A DNA stretch of 6,685 bases from an uncultured Bacteroidales bacterium (GTDB taxonomy: Bacteria > Bacteroidota > Bacteroidia > Bacteroidales > Marinilabiliaceae), in assembly GCA_934725785.1 (NCBI GenBank), contig CAKVCS010000055.1:1-6685 (forward strand), in the 5' to 3' direction. The notes below the pieces were generated by a model. The model made no database searches and had not been told where the DNA came from. It worked only from the letters and a program-made list of their open reading frames with translations. Positions 1 through 6,615 of this stretch are shown here, piece after piece; the stretch's first letter is position 1; each line of letters opens with the position of its first letter. A program made the position numbers and the translations under genes.

Positions 1-2
1 CA

Positions 3-338
3 TCCTACACGCCGAACACCGTGGCCTACGAGAGCAGCTCGGCCAACGACGGCATGATCGTCTTCAGCGAGATATACTATCCAGCGGGGTGGGTCGCCAC
101 CATAGACGGCGAGCCGGCCGAGATAACCCGCGCCAACTACATACTCCGCTCACTGAGAGTGCCCGCCGGGCGGCACAGGATAGAGTTCGCGTTCCAACCC
201 TCGAGCTACAGGGTCGGCAACGTCATATCCACGGCAGCCTCGGCCATCGTCGTCCTGCTTACAGCAGGCGGCTGCGCCATACTCGCCATGCGCGGAAAAA
301 GGCGCGAAGCCACAACCCCTGACGGCAAAGCGGAGTAA
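3..338 (+). CDS. YfhO-family polytopic membrane protein, C-terminal fragment (5' end outside the window)
   Basis: The reading frame is open from the window edge, so this is the last 111 residues of a longer protein; the GTG at 21 is internal, not the start. The fragment carries the C-terminal signature of YfhO-family proteins (PF09586): SEIYYPAGW (fragment residues about 22-30), then IDGEP, RANYILR and VPAGRHRIEFAF. This part is expected to be a small extracytoplasmic beta domain. One membrane helix follows (about residues 72-96, NVISTAASAIVVLL onward), then a short basic tail (RGKRR), consistent with a cytoplasmic C terminus. YfhO proteins are large multi-span inner-membrane proteins. In Firmicutes the family is linked to glycosylation of cell-surface polymers; the role in Bacteroidetes is not established, so no substrate is given. 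The downstream DUF4954 gene starts 24 bases after the TAA stop on the same strand, with no terminator between, so the two are probably co-transcribed. Confidence 0.85.
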   Translation, partial: SYTPNTVAYESSSANDGMIVFSEIYYPAGWVATIDGEPAEITRANYILRSLRVPAGRHRIEFAFQPSSYRVGNVISTAASAIVVLLTAGGCAILAMRGKRREATTPDGKAE

Positions 339-362
339 AAGAACGAAAAAGAGGACAAGGAC

Positions 363-2237
363 ATGGCGGAAGACTACAGACAGCTGACAAAGGAAGAGGT
401 GGCCACCCTGCGCGGGCAAGGCTGCACGGCAGAAGACTGGGGCACGGTGCTCGTGCGCGGGGCGTTCGCCCCGGAGCGGATAAGCTGCACAAGCTTCATG
501 GGCGAGGTGCGCCTCGGGGACATGAACGGCGTGGTGTCCAAGAAGACAAAGGGCGTAGGAGCCGCCCGCTCGGCCATAACTCGCTCGACGCTGAAAGACG
601 TGACCCTTGGCGACTGGTTCTACGTGCAGGACGTGAGCCTGCTGTGCGGCTACGTGATAGGCGACCGCTTCGCGTGCATAGGCTGCGGGCAGATAATTGG
701 CGGCGAAGGCCCGTTCGGCATCGGCGAACGCGTCACCGTGATAAACGAGGGCGGAGGCCGCGAGGTGGCCATGTCGGCCCACCTGACATCGAACATAGCC
801 TACATGGTGGCAGTCCACAGATACGTGCCCGGCCTGGTGGCAGGCTACGAGAGGCTGGCGAGGCAGGAGGCGGACCAGCTGCGCGCCGAGATGGGCAAAG
901 ACGTCCACATATACGGCACGCGCAGCATCGAGAGCGTCCGCATAGGTCGCCGCGCGGTGATAGACGGCGCGGCGCGCCTGAGCCACGGGACCATACTCTC
1001 GGCCGAAGGCCAGGCCACCACGGTGGGCGCCGACGTCGACGCCAGCCACTTCGTGATGGCCGAGGGTGCCCACGCGTATGGCGGGGCGAGGCTGCGCCAC
1101 TGCTTCGTAGGCCAGTGCGCCACCATCGGTGAGGGCTTCTTCGCCGAAAACGTCATGGCGTTCGCCAACAGCCAGCTGCTTTGCGGCGAAGCCGTCTCCG
1201 TGATGGCCGGCCCCTACACGGTGAGCCACCACAAGTCATCACTCCTCATAGCCGAGAGCCTCTCCTTCTACAACGCCGGCAGCTCCACAAACAGCAGCAA
1301 CCACCACTACAGGCTCGGCCCCATACAGCAGGCCGTGATGGGGCGCGGGTGTAAGACCGGGAGCGGAGCGTATGTGCTCGAGCCGGCCCACATAGGCGAG
1401 TTCTCCATGGTCATCGGCCACCACAAGACACACCCGGACACGTCCATGTTCCCATTCTCGGTGCTTGCGGAGCGCGACGGCGAGAGTCACCTGATAATAG
1501 CCCAGAACCTGCGGACCATGGGAGTGTTCCGCGACGGGATGAAATGGAAGAAGCGCGACAAGCGCACCCTGATGAGGGCGGACGCCATAAGCTATGACGT
1601 GCTCAACCCGCTGACAGTAGGCAAGATGATGAACGCCGTCCGCCACATAGAGGGCGAATGGTCATCGGGCAAAAGCGAATACCTGCTTGAGGGCGGCCTT
1701 CGGATCCGCCGCGCCCTGCTGGCCCGCGGCGCCAAGGCATACCGCTCGGCCATAGACCTCTACCTGGCCAAGGCATACGCCCACGACAAGGGGGCGAGCG
1801 AGTCGCTCGAGTGCGACTGGGTTGACGCGGGCGGCCTTGTGGCCCCGCTGACCGAGGTGAGGGCGATAGAGCGGAAGATAGCGGACGGCGGATTCGCGAC
1901 AATAGGCGACGTGGCCCAAAGCGTGGCGGAGCTGGCCGGGCGGTCGAAGGAGCTCAGCATAAGGTGGGCCGTCGGCCAGGCGCGCTCATGGTACGGGTAC
2001 ACCGACACGGCAGACGACGTGAAAGACGCCCTGCAGCTGGTGGCTGAGGCCTGCCACGACATGAAAGAGGGCATAATGGTAGACGCGTCGCGAGAGTGGG
2101 GGCCCAAGCTGATGACGAGCTATGGACTTGACGGAGACGAGGATGACAAGGCCGCCGACTTCAGAGCCATGCGCGGCGAGATGGAAGAGAACCAAGACGT
2201 GAGGGAGTGCGCCAGATATTTCGACGAGACATGGTAG
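363..2237 (+). CDS. DUF4954 family protein, predicted left-handed beta-helix, function unknown
   Basis: This is a 624-residue protein matching the Bacteroidetes DUF4954 family (PF16314) over its length, from the N-terminal LTKEEVATLRGQGCTAEDW (residues about 8-26). Residues about 80-350 are rich in short repeats with an isoleucine or valine every five to six residues (for example VRIGRRAVIDGAARL and VGADVDASHF). This suggests a left-handed parallel beta-helix like that of GlmU-type sugar-nucleotide acyltransferases. Conserved polar clusters lie at GPYTVSHHKS (283-292), SSNHHYRLGP (about 311-320) and GHHKTHPDTS (352-361); their histidines could be active-site or metal ligands, but this is inference. 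Residues about 400-624 look mainly alpha-helical. No signal peptide or membrane segment is seen, so it is probably cytoplasmic. The ATG at 363 is chosen because it begins the family's usual N terminus and is preceded by the purine-rich AGGACAAGGAC. It follows a YfhO-family gene by 24 bases. The fold suggests sugar-nucleotide or envelope chemistry, but no reaction can be assigned. Confidence 0.9.
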   Translation: MAEDYRQLTKEEVATLRGQGCTAEDWGTVLVRGAFAPERISCTSFMGEVRLGDMNGVVSKKTKGVGAARSAITRSTLKDVTLGDWFYVQDVSLLCGYVIGDRFACIGCGQIIGGEGPFGIGERVTVINEGGGREVAMSAHLTSNIAYMVAVHRYVPGLVAGYERLARQEADQLRAEMGKDVHIYGTRSIESVRIGRRAVIDGAARLSHGTILSAEGQATTVGADVDASHFVMAEGAHAYGGARLRHCFVGQCATIGEGFFAENVMAFANSQLLCGEAVSVMAGPYTVSHHKSSLLIAESLSFYNAGSSTNSSNHHYRLGPIQQAVMGRGCKTGSGAYVLEPAHIGEFSMVIGHHKTHPDTSMFPFSVLAERDGESHLIIAQNLRTMGVFRDGMKWKKRDKRTLMRADAISYDVLNPLTVGKMMNAVRHIEGEWSSGKSEYLLEGGLRIRRALLARGAKAYRSAIDLYLAKAYAHDKGASESLECDWVDAGGLVAPLTEVRAIERKIADGGFATIGDVAQSVAELAGRSKELSIRWAVGQARSWYGYTDTADDVKDALQLVAEACHDMKEGIMVDASREWGPKLMTSYGLDGDEDDKAADFRAMRGEMEENQDVRECARYFDETW

Positions 2238-2349
2238 AGGCAAGGATAAAAGAAATAAATTCGTAAATTTGCCCCTTGTGTGCCAAATGGTTAACGGAAA
2301 CAAGACCTTCGCACAAAATAAACAACAGAAAAACAACCCAAAAGACATA
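2238..2349 (+). promoter_or_regulatory. fabH promoter region and A-rich 5' leader
   Basis: This 112-base gap is much more AT-rich than its surroundings. It contains TAAATTTG at 2264-2271, a full match to the Bacteroidetes -7 consensus TAnnTTTG used by the primary sigma factor. No TTTG -33 element is seen at the usual 19-21 base distance upstream, which is not rare in this group. Transcription would start near 2277 and leave a leader of about 70 bases. The last 40 bases before the ATG are A-rich (for example acaaaataaacaacagaaaa) with no clear Shine-Dalgarno sequence, as is usual for well-translated Bacteroidetes genes. I see no terminator hairpin after the DUF4954 gene, so read-through into fabH is also possible. 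Confidence 0.6.
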
Positions 2350-3351
2350 ATGTCAAAGATAAACGCAGTAATCACGGGCGTGGGCGCGTTCACTCCCGAG
2401 TATCGCCTGACTAACGAAGAGCTCAGCCGCATGGTTGACACCAACGATGAGTGGATAATGACCCGCGTTGGCATCAAGGAGCGCAGAATCCTCAAGGAGA
2501 ATGAAGGCTCCGCCGCTTCGGACATGGGCGCTAAGGCCATCGAGGACCTCGTCCGCAAGACTGGCCTCGACCTTCAGGAGGTCGACCTCGTGGTGTGCAC
2601 CACCGTGACGGGCGACATGGTCCTGCCCGCTACGGCCGCCATCATCTGCGACAAGGTGGGCATTCACAAGGCATTGGCCTTTGACATCAACGGCGCTTGC
2701 TCGGGCTTCCTCTATGGCCTTGACCTGGTGAGCCAATACATCCGTAGCGGCTCGAAAAAGAAGGTGATCCTTGTGAGCACCGAGAAGATGTCGAGCATCG
2801 TGGACTACACTGACCGCACGACCTGCGTACTCTTCGGCGACGCGGCCACGGCCGTGCTCGTGGAGCCGACCGAGGAGGCCATAGGCCTGATGGACAGCAA
2901 CCTGCACACCGACGGCTTCGGCCGTCAGTGGCTCAAAATCCCGGCTGGCGGCTCGGCCATGCCAGCCAGCCACGAGACCGTGGACGGGCACAAGCACTAC
3001 GTGTACCAGGAGGGCAAGCAGGTGTTCAAGTACGCTGTGACATACATGGCCGACGCCACGGTTGACGTGATGAAACGCAACAACCTGACCGCTGACGACG
3101 TGGCATGGCTGGTGCCTCACCAGGCTAACCTGCGCATCATATCCGCCACGCAGGAGCGCATGGGCATACCTGCCGACAAGGTGATGATAAACATCCAGAA
3201 CTATGGTAACACCACGTCGGCAACCATCCCCCTCTGCCTCTACGAGTGGGAGAGCCGCCTGAAGAAGGGCGACAACCTTATCTTCGCAGCTTTCGGCGCA
3301 GGCTTCACGTGGGGCGCGCTCTACGTGAAGTGGGGCTATGACCCCAAGTAG
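2350..3351 (+). CDS. fabH: Beta-ketoacyl-ACP synthase III (FabH)
   Basis: FabH condenses an acyl-CoA primer (usually acetyl-CoA, or branched acyl-CoAs in many Bacteroidetes) with malonyl-ACP to start type II fatty-acid synthesis in the cytoplasm. The protein has 333 residues, normal for the family. The thiolase-fold catalytic triad is complete: Cys117 in INGACSGFLYGL, His257 in VPHQANLRI, and Asn287 in NYGNTTSATIPL. The N-terminal ITGVGAFTPEYRLTNEEL and the DEWIMTRVGIKERRI motif (residues about 33-47) are also typical. The ATG at 2350 is preferred over an in-frame TTG at 2269, because the longer form adds 27 residues with no family similarity and would place the start inside the -7 promoter element. 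The gene has its own promoter and a strong terminator, so it appears monocistronic. No rpmF, plsX or other fatty-acid gene lies beside it in the window. It uses ATC for most isoleucines, unlike the ATA-rich genes around it, possibly reflecting higher expression. It could be one of several FabH paralogues, and its primer preference cannot be read from sequence. Confidence 0.95.
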   Translation: MSKINAVITGVGAFTPEYRLTNEELSRMVDTNDEWIMTRVGIKERRILKENEGSAASDMGAKAIEDLVRKTGLDLQEVDLVVCTTVTGDMVLPATAAIICDKVGIHKALAFDINGACSGFLYGLDLVSQYIRSGSKKKVILVSTEKMSSIVDYTDRTTCVLFGDAATAVLVEPTEEAIGLMDSNLHTDGFGRQWLKIPAGGSAMPASHETVDGHKHYVYQEGKQVFKYAVTYMADATVDVMKRNNLTADDVAWLVPHQANLRIISATQERMGIPADKVMINIQNYGNTTSATIPLCLYEWESRLKKGDNLIFAAFGAGFTWGALYVKWGYDPK

Positions 3352-3382
3352 CGCAGACGCAAGAGCTGACGCATAACGCTCC

Positions 3383-3424
3383 AACGCCCCCTCGCGGTAA
3401 CAATCCGCGAGGGGGCGTTTTTTC
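3383..3424 (+). terminator. Rho-independent terminator of fabH
   Basis: A perfect 15-bp inverted repeat (arms 3383-3397 and 3405-3419) encloses a seven-base loop, TAACAAT. The T-run starts inside the end of the right arm and runs on to 3423 (CGTTTTTT), followed by CC and TTTT. The stem is very GC-rich (GCCCCCTCGCGG). It starts 31 bases after the fabH stop. The opposite strand has no T-tract after the stem, so it acts as a plus-strand terminator. Confidence 0.93.
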
Positions 3425-3567
3425 CTTTTAAGCCACTCGCGTCTCCGCAAGCAAGATAAATGGCTATGAGGGTGGCATCCGTCTCGCCGCATATCCGCAC
3501 CCCGCAGGCCGCCAACGGAATCAGCACCGACTGGCACGGATGCGCAAGGCGAACGTGTGGATTGCGG
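3425..3567. other. Intergenic region between convergent fabH and O-methyltransferase genes
   Basis: This stretch of 143 bases lies between the fabH terminator and the stop codon of the minus-strand methyltransferase gene. I see no RNA gene, no promoter-like element and no clear hairpin with a T-tract that would end the minus-strand transcript. Short open frames cross it on both strands, but they run into the neighbouring genes or through the terminator stem and match no family I recognise. The minus-strand operon may end by a factor-dependent route or run on into the antisense side of the fabH hairpin. Confidence 0.5.
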
Positions 3568-4221
3568 CTAAAGCTTACGGATAACGGTCATGCCGTCCCT
3601 GATGGGCAGGATGAACTTCTCCACGCGCGTGTCTGCGGCGACAAAATCGTTGAACGCCATGACGGCACGGGTATGATGGTCGGACGGGCGCACGACGGGG
3701 TCTACTACGTGACCGTCCCACAAGACGTTGTCCGCCAGCAGGAAGCCGCCTTGGCGGACTCGGGGCAAGATGGTCTCGTAGTAATCGAGGTACTCGCGCT
3801 TGTCCGCATCTATGAAGACGAGGTCGAACTGCCGCCCACGCGTCTCCTCGTCAATCTCGGCAAGAGCCTGGGCAAGGCCGCAGATGTGCAAGACGACCTG
3901 CGCACCCCGCTTGGAGCGTCTCAGGAACTCGCGGATGAGCGGCTCGAGCTCATCGTTGACCTCGACGGTGTGTATGCGGGCGTCAGGGTCCTCGAGCCCC
4001 TCGGCCATGGAGAGGGCGGAATAGCCCGTGAAAGTGCCGACCTCGAGGGTTAGGCTTGGGCGGAGCATCTGCACGAAGGTCTTGAGCAGGGAGCCTTGCA
4101 AGTGTCCGGAGCACATGCGCGGCTGGATGGTGCGCAGGTGCGTCTGGCGGTCGAGGTCGTGGAGGAATTCCGGCTCAGGGTCGGAGTGCGCGAGGATGTA
4201 CCTCTCTATATCTGTCGTCAT
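3568..4221 (-). CDS. SAM-dependent O-methyltransferase (class I, Methyltransf_3/COMT-like family)
   Basis: This 217-residue protein resembles the small bacterial O-methyltransferases of PF01596 (YrrM and caffeoyl-CoA/catechol O-methyltransferase type), which move a methyl group from S-adenosylmethionine to a hydroxyl, usually with a divalent metal. The N-terminal RMCSGHLQGSLLKTFVQMLRP (residues about 35-55) matches the Bacteroidetes form of the family. Motif I, LEVGTFTGYSALSMAEGL, is at about 59-76; the acidic residue for the SAM ribose is Glu87 (TVEVND). The likely metal ligands are Asp138 and/or Asp140 (FIDADKREY) with Asp164-Asn165 (ADNVLWDG). Length is normal and no signal peptide is seen, so it should be cytoplasmic. 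The ATG overlaps the stop of the upstream M16 protease gene (ATGA, 4218-4221), pointing to translational coupling in one operon. The natural substrate cannot be predicted; many members of this branch are uncharacterised. Confidence 0.92.
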   Translation of the reverse strand: MTTDIERYILAHSDPEPEFLHDLDRQTHLRTIQPRMCSGHLQGSLLKTFVQMLRPSLTLEVGTFTGYSALSMAEGLEDPDARIHTVEVNDELEPLIREFLRRSKRGAQVVLHICGLAQALAEIDEETRGRQFDLVFIDADKREYLDYYETILPRVRQGGFLLADNVLWDGHVVDPVVRPSDHHTRAVMAFNDFVAADTRVEKFILPIRDGMTVIRKL

Positions 4222-5435
4222 ACGTATATAAGCCTTGACATCTCGGAACCGCCGAGAACGCGTCGGGCCACCCGCAGGATGGACTCCCTCGTGACCCTGT
4301 CCCTCACGGCGGCGGCTATCTCATATACCGAGAGGCTCTCACCGTAGAGTATGGCGTTTCGCCCCGCGGCGAGCATGAGGCTCTCCGCATCGTCGCCCGA
4401 CATGACGAGGCGGTTGGCGAACTGGCGTATGACCTTGGCGAAGCGAGCCTCGGAGAGGGGTGATTGGCAGAGGGCGTCGACCTCCTTGCGGACTATTGAC
4501 AAGGAGCGGGCGACGTTCTGCGCATCGGTGCCGAAATATATGGAGAAGATGCCTGTGTCGTCATATGGCGTGTAGTCAGTCTCGACGTTATAGGCTATGC
4601 CGTTCTTTTCGCGGAGCGCCACCGAGAGGCGCGAGTTCATGCTCGGCCCTCCCAGGATGTTCGATATGACGCTCATCTCGAGCCTGTCGTCGTCGAACCC
4701 GCCGGGAGCTCGGCACCCGATAGTCACGTGGGCCTGGCTCGTGCCCTTCTCCACCCTCTTGTCAAACGCAGCGAACGAGTCGGCGCTGACCCTCGGAGGC
4801 CTGCCCACGTTGGGCTGCACGGACCCGAAGAACCTCTCGGCCACCTTGGCCACCTTGTCAACCGCCTGTGGGCCGATATAGACGAACGCCATGCGGTCGG
4901 TGGCGTGTGTGCGGGCAATGAACCGGCGCGCGTCATCGCCCGAGAAAGACGTGACGGATTCGGGCGTGCCGAGGATGTTGTGCCCCAGCGGGGTGCCGGC
5001 GAAGGCGAGGTCCTCAAACTCGTCGAATATGAGGTCGGAGGGGGAGTCCTCGTAGCTTGTTATCTCGTCTATTATGACCTCCCTCTCCTTGTCGAGCTCC
5101 TGCCGCGGGAAAGTGGACCGGAAGGCCATGTCGGCAATGAGCTCGGCGGCACGCGCGAGGTCCTGCTCGAGGAAGGCGGCGTGAATGGCCGTCTCGTCCT
5201 TGGTGGTGTAGGCGTTGAGCTCGCCGCCAACCTCGTCGAGCCGGTTCAGTATGTGGCACGCGCGCCTCTTGGCCGTGCCTTTGAAGACCGTGTGCTCAAC
5301 GAAGTGTGCTAGCCCGTGCTCTCCGTCCATCTCGTCGCGGCTGCCTGCGTTGATGACGAGAGCGCATCGCGCTGCCGGGCCCGGGGCGGATAGATGGACA
5401 TAGCGTATGCCGTTGGGAAACGTTGAAACAACCAT
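4218..5435 (-). CDS. M16 family zinc metallopeptidase (processing-peptidase-like)
   Basis: This 405-residue protein has the two-domain form of bacterial M16B peptidases, related to mitochondrial processing peptidase beta and Bacillus YmxG. The inverted zinc motif HxxEH is intact as His44-Phe-Val-Glu47-His48 (GLAHFVEHTVFKGT), and the third zinc ligand is probably Glu124 in EVIIDEITSYEDSP, 76 residues later as in the family. Tyr/Asn-rich ELNAYTTKDET (72-82) follows the usual pattern. The C-terminal domain has NILGGPSMNSRLSVALREKNGIAYNVET, which carries the conserved Arg and Tyr near the substrate site. There is no signal peptide or lipobox, so it is probably cytoplasmic, unlike the longer secreted M16 proteins of Bacteroidetes. 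Family members degrade or process peptides; the target here is unknown. The start is preceded by an A-rich leader with AAAGGA close to the ATG. It lies 68 bases after dusB and overlaps the methyltransferase gene by four bases, so the three probably form one minus-strand unit. Confidence 0.93.
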   Translation of the reverse strand: MVVSTFPNGIRYVHLSAPGPAARCALVINAGSRDEMDGEHGLAHFVEHTVFKGTAKRRACHILNRLDEVGGELNAYTTKDETAIHAAFLEQDLARAAELIADMAFRSTFPRQELDKEREVIIDEITSYEDSPSDLIFDEFEDLAFAGTPLGHNILGTPESVTSFSGDDARRFIARTHATDRMAFVYIGPQAVDKVAKVAERFFGSVQPNVGRPPRVSADSFAAFDKRVEKGTSQAHVTIGCRAPGGFDDDRLEMSVISNILGGPSMNSRLSVALREKNGIAYNVETDYTPYDDTGIFSIYFGTDAQNVARSLSIVRKEVDALCQSPLSEARFAKVIRQFANRLVMSGDDAESLMLAAGRNAILYGESLSVYEIAAAVRDRVTRESILRVARRVLGGSEMSRLIYV

Positions 5436-5503
5436 TCCTTTTGTTTGATGATTCTGTTGTGAGGCGGCTCACGGCCGAGGCTCGGGCTTCGGCGTTTGGC
5501 CGC
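5436..5503 (-). promoter_or_regulatory. Structured spacer between dusB and the M16 protease gene
   Basis: The gap can fold into a nested structure. Outer arms at 5462-5468 and 5499-5505 (AGGCGGC with GCCGCCT) are perfectly complementary over 7 bp and include the dusB stop codon. An inner hairpin at 5474-5493 pairs GCCGA with TCGGC and continues with two more G-C pairs after one imperfect pair. No T-tract follows on the minus strand, so it is not a standard terminator. Next to it the leader becomes A-rich (acaacagaatcatcaaac) up to the protease ATG, resembling a translation-initiation region. No TAnnTTTG element is seen. It may be an RNA-processing or partial attenuation site between the cistrons; this is inference. 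Confidence 0.35.
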
Positions 5504-6508
5504 CTACTCGGCGACGCCTTCGCCCTCCTGCTCGGCGAGGGCGACAATGTCGTCAAGACAACGGCGGATGTCCGCGGGGGTCTCGGCCCTGAGCAGCCTC
5601 ACCCTGCGCTCCTTGACCCCGGCGATTCCTTTGAAAGAGAGGGCCATATGGCGGCGGATGTGGAGTATAGCCCGCTTCTCGTCGCCAATCCATCTTATGG
5701 TCTCGCCAAGCTGGCCGAAGAGCCTGTCCGCCACCTGGCGCACAGAGGCCTCGGGCAGGAGCTGGCCAGTCGCGAGGTAGTGCTTTACCTCGCTGAATAT
5801 CCAGGGCCTGCCTATCGACGCGCGGCCTATCATGACGGCGTCGACGCCGTAGCGGTCGAACATCTGGCGCGCCTTGACTGGCGAGTCGACATCGCCGTTG
5901 CCTATGACGGGGATGGTCATCCTGGGGTTGGCCTTCACTTGTCCGATGAGGGTCCAGTCGGCCTCGCCCGTGTACATCTGCGCACGCGTGCGCCCATGGA
6001 TGGTAATGGCGGAGATGCCGACGTCCTGGAGCCTCTCGGCCGTGTCGACGACGAACTTGGACTCCTCGTCCCACCCGAGACGGGTCTTGACCGTGACGGG
6101 CGTGTGGCTCACGGCTTGGACCACCTGGCGCGTCATCTCGACCATCTTGGGGATGTCTCTGAGTATCCCGGCCCCGGCTCCCTTGCCCGCCACCTTTTTC
6201 ACCGGGCAGCCGAAGTTGAGGTCTATGATGTCCGGGTTGCTCTGCTCGACAATTTTGGCGGCCTCGACCATCGGCTCTATCTCACGGCCGTATATCTGTA
6301 TGCCTACGGGCCGCTCGGCGGGGTCTATGTCGAGCTTTTTCATAGAGCTCTTGACGTCGCGTATTATGGCGTCGGCCGAGACGAACTCGGTGTACATGAG
6401 GTCGGCGCCATAGCCCTTGCAGAGGCGTCGGAAGGGCAGGTCGGTTACGTCCTCCATTGGGGCGAGCAGCACAGGCCTCTCGCCGAGATCGAGGTTTCCT
6501 ATTCGCAT
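5504..6508 (-). CDS. dusB: tRNA-dihydrouridine synthase (DusB family)
   Basis: This FMN- and NADPH-dependent enzyme reduces specific uridines in the tRNA D-loop to dihydrouridine. The 334-residue protein has the full set of Dus signatures: LLAPMEDVTDLPFR (residues 14-27), TEFVSADA (40-47), DLNFGCPVKKVAGKGAGAGIL (96-116) with catalytic Cys101, VKTRLGW (140-146) with the FMN-contacting Lys141, ITIHGRTRAQMYTGEADW (168-185), IPVIGNGDV (199-207) and DAVMIGRASIGRPWIF (223-238). The GCPVKKV and GRASIGRPWIF forms fit the DusB branch. The C-terminal helical tRNA-binding region is present (HIRRHMALSFKGIAGVKE). The ATG at 6508 starts directly before the family N terminus; no Shine-Dalgarno sequence is seen. 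It is the first visible gene of the minus-strand group dusB-M16-methyltransferase. The protein is cytoplasmic. Which tRNA position it modifies cannot be told from sequence alone. Confidence 0.96.
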   Translation of the reverse strand: MRIGNLDLGERPVLLAPMEDVTDLPFRRLCKGYGADLMYTEFVSADAIIRDVKSSMKKLDIDPAERPVGIQIYGREIEPMVEAAKIVEQSNPDIIDLNFGCPVKKVAGKGAGAGILRDIPKMVEMTRQVVQAVSHTPVTVKTRLGWDEESKFVVDTAERLQDVGISAITIHGRTRAQMYTGEADWTLIGQVKANPRMTIPVIGNGDVDSPVKARQMFDRYGVDAVMIGRASIGRPWIFSEVKHYLATGQLLPEASVRQVADRLFGQLGETIRWIGDEKRAILHIRRHMALSFKGIAGVKERRVRLLRAETPADIRRCLDDIVALAEQEGEGVAE

Positions 6509-6554
6509 TATGCGTCTGAGTTTTTGGTGTAGGGGGGAGGGGGTTATCGCGACG

Positions 6555-6562
6555 CGAAGTTA
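6555..6562 (-). promoter_or_regulatory. Weak candidate -7 element for dusB
   Basis: Read on the minus strand, this is TAACTTCG, one base away from the Bacteroidetes -7 consensus TAnnTTTG. It lies 46 bases before the dusB ATG, a reasonable distance for a start site and short leader. A TTTG lies upstream at 6575-6578, but only 12 bases separate it from the element instead of 19-21, so it does not fit as a -33 box. It is proposed because the terminator just upstream would require dusB to have its own promoter. Confidence 0.25.
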
Positions 6563-6575
6563 AGCGTATCGGGAC

Positions 6576-6615
6576 AAAAAAAGAAACCCGCCAACCGTGA
6601 CGGCTGGCAGGCTTT
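6576..6615 (-). terminator. Rho-independent terminator of a minus-strand gene beyond the right edge
   Basis: Arms 6587-6597 and 6601-6611 form an 11-bp stem around a three-base loop. Read on the plus strand, the stem and its next pair contain three A·C mismatches (6589/6609, 6594/6604, 6586/6612); on the minus strand all three become G·U pairs, so the helix is unbroken only in minus-strand RNA. On that strand it is followed by TTT, C and seven Ts (6582-6576). A T-run also follows on the plus strand (6613-6619), so weak termination in that direction is possible, but no plus-strand gene ends here. It would separate dusB from the gene to its right. Confidence 0.8.

Noticed and set aside
150..1232. 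A 360-codon open frame on the minus strand, antisense to the YfhO and DUF4954 genes
   Set aside because: It crosses two genes with clear family matches; its translation is rich in His, Ala, Val and Arg with no recognisable domain. It is the expected by-product of GC-rich coding DNA.
2269..2349. A 27-residue N-terminal extension of FabH from a TTG codon
   Set aside because: The TTG overlaps the -7 promoter element, and the added residues (Lys, Asn and Gln rich) reflect an A-rich leader, not protein.
3336..3527. A 63-codon minus-strand frame with a GTG start in the fabH-methyltransferase gap
   Set aside because: It runs through the fabH terminator into the fabH coding end, has no ribosome site, and matches nothing recognised.
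2353..3537. A 394-codon open frame on the minus strand opposite fabH
   Set aside because: It lies opposite a gene with a full catalytic triad, runs through the fabH terminator hairpin, and has low-complexity His/Val/Ala-rich content.
3460..4053. A 197-codon plus-strand frame starting in the convergent gap
   Set aside because: Most of it is antisense to the methyltransferase gene, whose motifs are intact; no promoter or leader supports it.
5423..6532. A 369-codon plus-strand open frame covering all of dusB
   Set aside because: dusB on the other strand has all family motifs; the plus-strand translation has no domain character and no start signal.
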